A DNA stretch of 64,000 nucleotides from Streptomyces sp. AC558_RSS880. GTDB taxonomy: Bacteria > Actinomycetota > Actinomycetes > Streptomycetales > Streptomycetaceae. A program made the position numbers and the translations under genes. Positions 61,414 to 64,000 of this stretch are shown in pieces. The stretch is taken from assembly GCF_019049255.1 (NCBI RefSeq), contig NZ_JAGMUJ010000060.1:1-64000 (forward strand). Reading direction: 5' to 3'. Position 1 is the stretch's first letter. Every line of letters begins with the position of its first letter. Under the pieces are notes generated by a model. The model saw only the letters and a list, made by a program, of their open reading frames with translations, was not told where the DNA came from and searched no databases.

Positions 61414-61947
61414 TCAGGCGGGCGTCTCGGCGGTGGCGGTCAGCACCGCGCGGCCGAGGGTGTGGCCGGCCATGGTGAAGCCGAGGACGGCCGGGGTGGC
61501 GTCGGCCGGGACGCCGATGGAGGCGACGTCGAGGGCGTGCACCACCACGAAGTAGCGGTGCGGGCCGTGCCCGGCCGGCGGGGCGGCGCCGATGTAGCGG
61601 GCGGCGCGGGCGTCGTTGGGCAGTTGGAAGGCGCCTTCGGGCAGGCCCGGGCCGGCGTCGTCGCCGGCGCCCTCGGGCAGCTCGGTGACGGTGGCGGGGA
61701 TGTCGGCGACCGCCCAGTGCCAGAACCCGGACCCGGTGGGGGCGTCGGGGTCGTAGACGGTGACGGCATAGCTCCTGGTGCCTTCGGGTGCGCCGCTCCA
61801 GGACAGCTGCGGGGAGACGTCCTTCCCGCCGGGCAGGCCGGAGGCGTGCTGCTCGGGCGGCCAGGCGGCCCCGTCGGTGACGGTGGTGCTGGTGACGGTG
61901 AAGGACGCCGCCTCGGGGAGGCGGGCGAAGGGGTCGTTGGCGCTCAT
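61414..61947 (-). CDS. YbhB/YbcL family (PEBP-like) protein
   Basis: A 177-residue phosphatidylethanolamine-binding-like protein: SPQLSWSGAPEGTRSYAVTV, then YDPDAPTGSGFWHWAVADIP, and the GPHRYFVVVHAL segment carry the DPD, HW and GxHRY motifs of the family. The ATG at 61947 follows GAAAGGAACGACGCG. It is divergent from the GntR regulator gene, and the shared 159-bp region carries a perfect 22-bp palindrome, so it is probably the regulator's target. Confidence 0.92.
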   Translation of the reverse strand: MSANDPFARLPEAASFTVTSTTVTDGAAWPPEQHASGLPGGKDVSPQLSWSGAPEGTRSYAVTVYDPDAPTGSGFWHWAVADIPATVTELPEGAGDDAGPGLPEGAFQLPNDARAARYIGAAPPAGHGPHRYFVVVHALDVASIGVPADATPAVLGFTMAGHTLGRAVLTATAETPA

Positions 61948-62064
61948 CGCGTCGTTCCTTTCTGAGTTCTGCGCTGGGGCGGTGGTGGGGCCGGTCATCG
62001 GATCCGCACGGCCGACGGAACGGCATCGCCGGACAGCTGCCGCCCTCTGCAAAATCGACAGTAC

Positions 62065-62086
62065 CACGAATAATCGATTATTCGTG
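62065..62086. promoter_or_regulatory. 22-bp perfect palindrome, probable GntR operator
   Basis: The half-site CACGAATAATC is followed immediately by its exact complement. It lies 20 bp before the GntR-family start and 118 bp before the divergent YbhB-like start. It is AT-rich in a GC-rich genome. Position and symmetry fit an autoregulatory dimer site. Confidence 0.82.
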
Positions 62087-62106
62087 AGATCGTCTATGCT
62101 GAGGCC

Positions 62107-62799
62107 ATGACTGGTACGGCTCTTCCCCCGACCCCCTCCGGGAAGCGGATGCTTTCCGAGCAGGTGTACGCACACCTGCGGGACGCGATCCTGCGCGGTG
62201 ACCACGCCCCCGGTGCCCCGCTGAAACCGCAGGACCTCGCCAAGGCACAGGGGGTGAGCCTGGCCGTCGTGCGCGAGGCGCTCGTGCGCGTGGTCGGCGA
62301 GGGCCTCGCCGACCGGCTGCCCAACCGCGGCTTCGCCGTCCCGGCCTTCTCCGACCGCCGCTGGCAGCAGATCGCGGAGGCCCGCCGGACCGTCGAGCCG
62401 GTCATGCTGCGCATGTCCATCGAGCGCGGGGACGTCGACTGGGAGGCCCGCGTGCGCGCCGCCCATCACCGCCTGGCACGCACCCCGGTGTACGTGCCGG
62501 AGGAGGGCGAGTACTACAGCGGCGCGTGGTCCGAGGCCCACCGGGTGTTCCACCGCACCCTGCTGGAGGGCTGCGGCAACCCCGTCCTGCTGGAGACGTT
62601 CGACCGGATGTGGACCGCGAGCGAGCTGGCCCGCCGCTGGTCGACGCACCGCAACCCCGGCCGGGACGGCGTCCTGGAGCACCGCCGGCTGGAGGAGGCG
62701 GCGCTCGCCCGCGACGCCGACACCGCGGCCGAGGTGTTGGCCCGGCACCTCACCCGGACCGCGGACGTGCTGACCGACCGCGCGCCCTCGAACCCGTGA
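62107..62799 (+). CDS. GntR family (FadR subgroup) transcriptional regulator
   Basis: A 230-residue regulator. The winged helix (LSEQVYAHLRDAILRGDHAP, then LKPQDLAKAQGVSLAVVREA) is GntR-type, and the all-helical C-terminal FCD domain (FHRTLLEGCGNPVLLETFDR, EHRRLEEAALARDADTAAEV) carries the His residues that bind metal or ligand. The perfect palindrome just upstream supports autoregulation and control of the divergent YbhB-like gene. Confidence 0.93.
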   Translation: MTGTALPPTPSGKRMLSEQVYAHLRDAILRGDHAPGAPLKPQDLAKAQGVSLAVVREALVRVVGEGLADRLPNRGFAVPAFSDRRWQQIAEARRTVEPVMLRMSIERGDVDWEARVRAAHHRLARTPVYVPEEGEYYSGAWSEAHRVFHRTLLEGCGNPVLLETFDRMWTASELARRWSTHRNPGRDGVLEHRRLEEAALARDADTAAEVLARHLTRTADVLTDRAPSNP

Positions 62800-62917
62800 G
62801 GGAATCCCGGTGCGCCTCCCCGCCCCGACGGGGGAGGAACCGACGGTCCGGCCGGTGCCGTCCGCCCGGTCCACGCGGTGGGCGTGGCAAGGCCACGCCC
62901 CGCGTAACCTCTCTCCT

Positions 62918-63874
62918 GTGTCAGCCTCACGCCTTCGTCGCGTCGCCGTCCTGATCCTCGAGGGGGCGAAGCCGCTCGACGTCGGCATCCCCGCCCAGGT
63001 GTTCACGACCCGCGCGAGCATGCCGTACGAGGTGCGGGTGTGCGGGGCCGCACCCGGTCCCGTCACCGGCGGCGACGGCCTGTCGTACCACGTCGCCCAC
63101 GGCCCGGACGCGCTCGCGTGGGCCGACACCGTCTTCATCCCCGGCTACCGGTTCCCGGACCGCGACGACCCGCCGGAGGCCGTCGTCGACGCGCTGACCG
63201 CCGCCCACGCCCGGGGCACGCGGCTCGCCGCCATCTCCACGGGCGCCTTCGCGCTCGCCGCCACGGGTCTGCTCGACGGCAGGCGGGCCACGACGCACTG
63301 GCACTACACGCGGGCGCTGGCGGCGAAGCATCCGCGCGTCCGGGTCGACGAGAACGTTCTGTTCGTCGACGAGGGCAGCGTGCTGACGTCGGCCGGCGCC
63401 GCGTCGGGCATCGACCTGTGCCTGCACATCCTGCGCGGCGACCTCGGGGTGGCCGCGTCCAACCACGCGGCCCGCCGCCTGGTCGCGGCCCCCTACCGCA
63501 GCGGCGGTCAGGCACAGTACGTGCCGCGCAGCGTGCCCGAGCCCCTCGGTGAGCGGTTCGCCACCACCCGCGAGTGGGCACTGCACCGGCTCGGTGAGCC
63601 CCTCACCCTGGAGGTGCTCGCCCGGCACGCGGCGGTCTCGCCGCGCACGTTCTCGCGGCGCTTCGTCGAGGACACGGGCTACACGCCGATGCAGTGGGTC
63701 ATGCGCGCCCGCGTCGACATGGCCCGCGAACTGCTCGAACGTTCGCAGCGGAGCGTCGAGCAGATCGCCGCCGACGTCGGCCTCGGCACCGGTGCCAATC
63801 TGCGGCTGCACTTCCAGCGCATCCTCGGCACCACGCCGAGCGAGTACCGGCGCACCTTCGCCCGGGGCGAGTAG
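62918..63874 (+). CDS. DJ-1/PfpI-AraC (GlxA/FtrA-like) transcriptional regulator
   Basis: A 318-residue regulator. The N-terminal DJ-1/PfpI-like domain (VAVLILEGAKPLDVGIPAQV, then a nucleophile-elbow region AISTGAFALAATGLL in which Thr replaces the usual Cys) is followed by two AraC helix-turn-helices (LTLEVLARHAAVSPRTFSRR; IAADVGLGTGANLRLHFQRI). The GTG at 62918 is chosen; CTCTCC before it is not a ribosome-binding site, so the start is uncertain. Such regulators usually control an adjacent hydrolase or amidase gene. A new gene begins 112 bp downstream in the same direction. Confidence 0.9.
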   Translation: MSASRLRRVAVLILEGAKPLDVGIPAQVFTTRASMPYEVRVCGAAPGPVTGGDGLSYHVAHGPDALAWADTVFIPGYRFPDRDDPPEAVVDALTAAHARGTRLAAISTGAFALAATGLLDGRRATTHWHYTRALAAKHPRVRVDENVLFVDEGSVLTSAGAASGIDLCLHILRGDLGVAASNHAARRLVAAPYRSGGQAQYVPRSVPEPLGERFATTREWALHRLGEPLTLEVLARHAAVSPRTFSRRFVEDTGYTPMQWVMRARVDMARELLERSQRSVEQIAADVGLGTGANLRLHFQRILGTTPSEYRRTFARGE

Positions 63875-63986
63875 CCGCCGGGCACGTGGCACGATCCTTG
63901 CGAACCGTGGCGATCACGCCGCTGTCAGGGGTGGATGCCGCACGCGACGCTGGTGGCGAACCGCAAGGACCGAAGGGACACCACTC

Positions 63987-64000
63987 ATGACGCGTATCGC
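63987..64000 (+). CDS. Start of a downstream gene, truncated by the window edge
   Basis: GAAGGGACACCACTC followed by ATG ACG CGT ATC looks like a ribosome-binding site and start codon. Only four complete codons are visible, so no product can be named. By position it could be the target of the DJ-1/AraC regulator. Confidence 0.4.

Overview
The window is high-GC actinobacterial DNA and almost certainly Streptomyces. Codon third positions are nearly all G or C, GTG and TTG starts are common, many genes overlap by ATGA or GTGA, and there are SARP/AfsR regulators, a conservon (cvnABCD), a DtxR-type regulator, a CebR-type operator and very long perfect GC-rich hairpins between genes. I saw no rRNA, tRNA, CRISPR array, insertion sequence or phage gene. 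All calls come from reading motifs; no database search was possible.

Region 1, about 1-42 kb, is a large biosynthetic supercluster. Its left end is the start of a non-ribosomal peptide synthetase (NRPS, minus strand, running off the window). Divergent from it are an epoxide-hydrolase-like enzyme, a cytochrome P450 and a small membrane protein, then an MMPL exporter (minus) and a helix-turn-helix-only LysR protein. From 12.3 to 20.7 kb lies a tightly coupled operon of a highly reducing type II polyketide synthase: a decayed mbtH relic, ACP, two ketosynthases with complete Cys-His-His sets, two ketosynthase-like proteins in which Arg replaces the Cys, an alpha/beta hydrolase, a double hot-dog dehydratase/thioesterase, a ketoreductase and a DsbA-fold isomerase. 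A type II thioesterase follows. This enzyme set, especially the isomerase, is the signature of polyene or cinnamoyl acyl chains that cap non-ribosomal peptides (skyllamycin/WS9326A type) or of ishigamide-like polyenes. The inferred product is therefore an acyl-capped peptide.

From 22 to 36 kb come two SARP-NB-ARC regulators, small peptide genes, an acyl-CoA carboxylase pair (malonyl-CoA supply), a catalytically dead polyprenyl synthase homologue, a Cys-rich secreted protein, IclR and FabD genes, and two tandem LuxR-type paralogues. From 36.6 to 40.8 kb is a three-gene p-terphenyl cassette (A-T-TE arylpyruvate dimerase, reductase, SnoaL-like protein) of the echoside/terfestatin kind. An intact polyprenyl diphosphate synthase follows, convergent to it. 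A shared 12-20 bp motif upstream of the NRPS, exporter and intact polyprenyl synthase genes, with a weaker copy before the dead synthase, ties these parts into one regulon.

Region 2, about 42.8-64 kb, looks like ordinary chromosome: a SpoIIE-type phosphatase with sensor domains, a Gly/Ser/Cys-rich membrane peptide, an SRPBCC protein, a YdeP-like molybdopterin oxidoreductase, a secreted arabinofuranosidase-like glycosidase behind a CebR box, a VOC protein, a complete conservon, a VanW protein, an XRE-cupin regulator with an acetyltransferase, a YjbR-like protein, a DtxR regulator, a YbhB-like protein divergent from a GntR regulator with a perfect operator palindrome, and a DJ-1/AraC regulator. 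The window closes at the start codon of one more gene.
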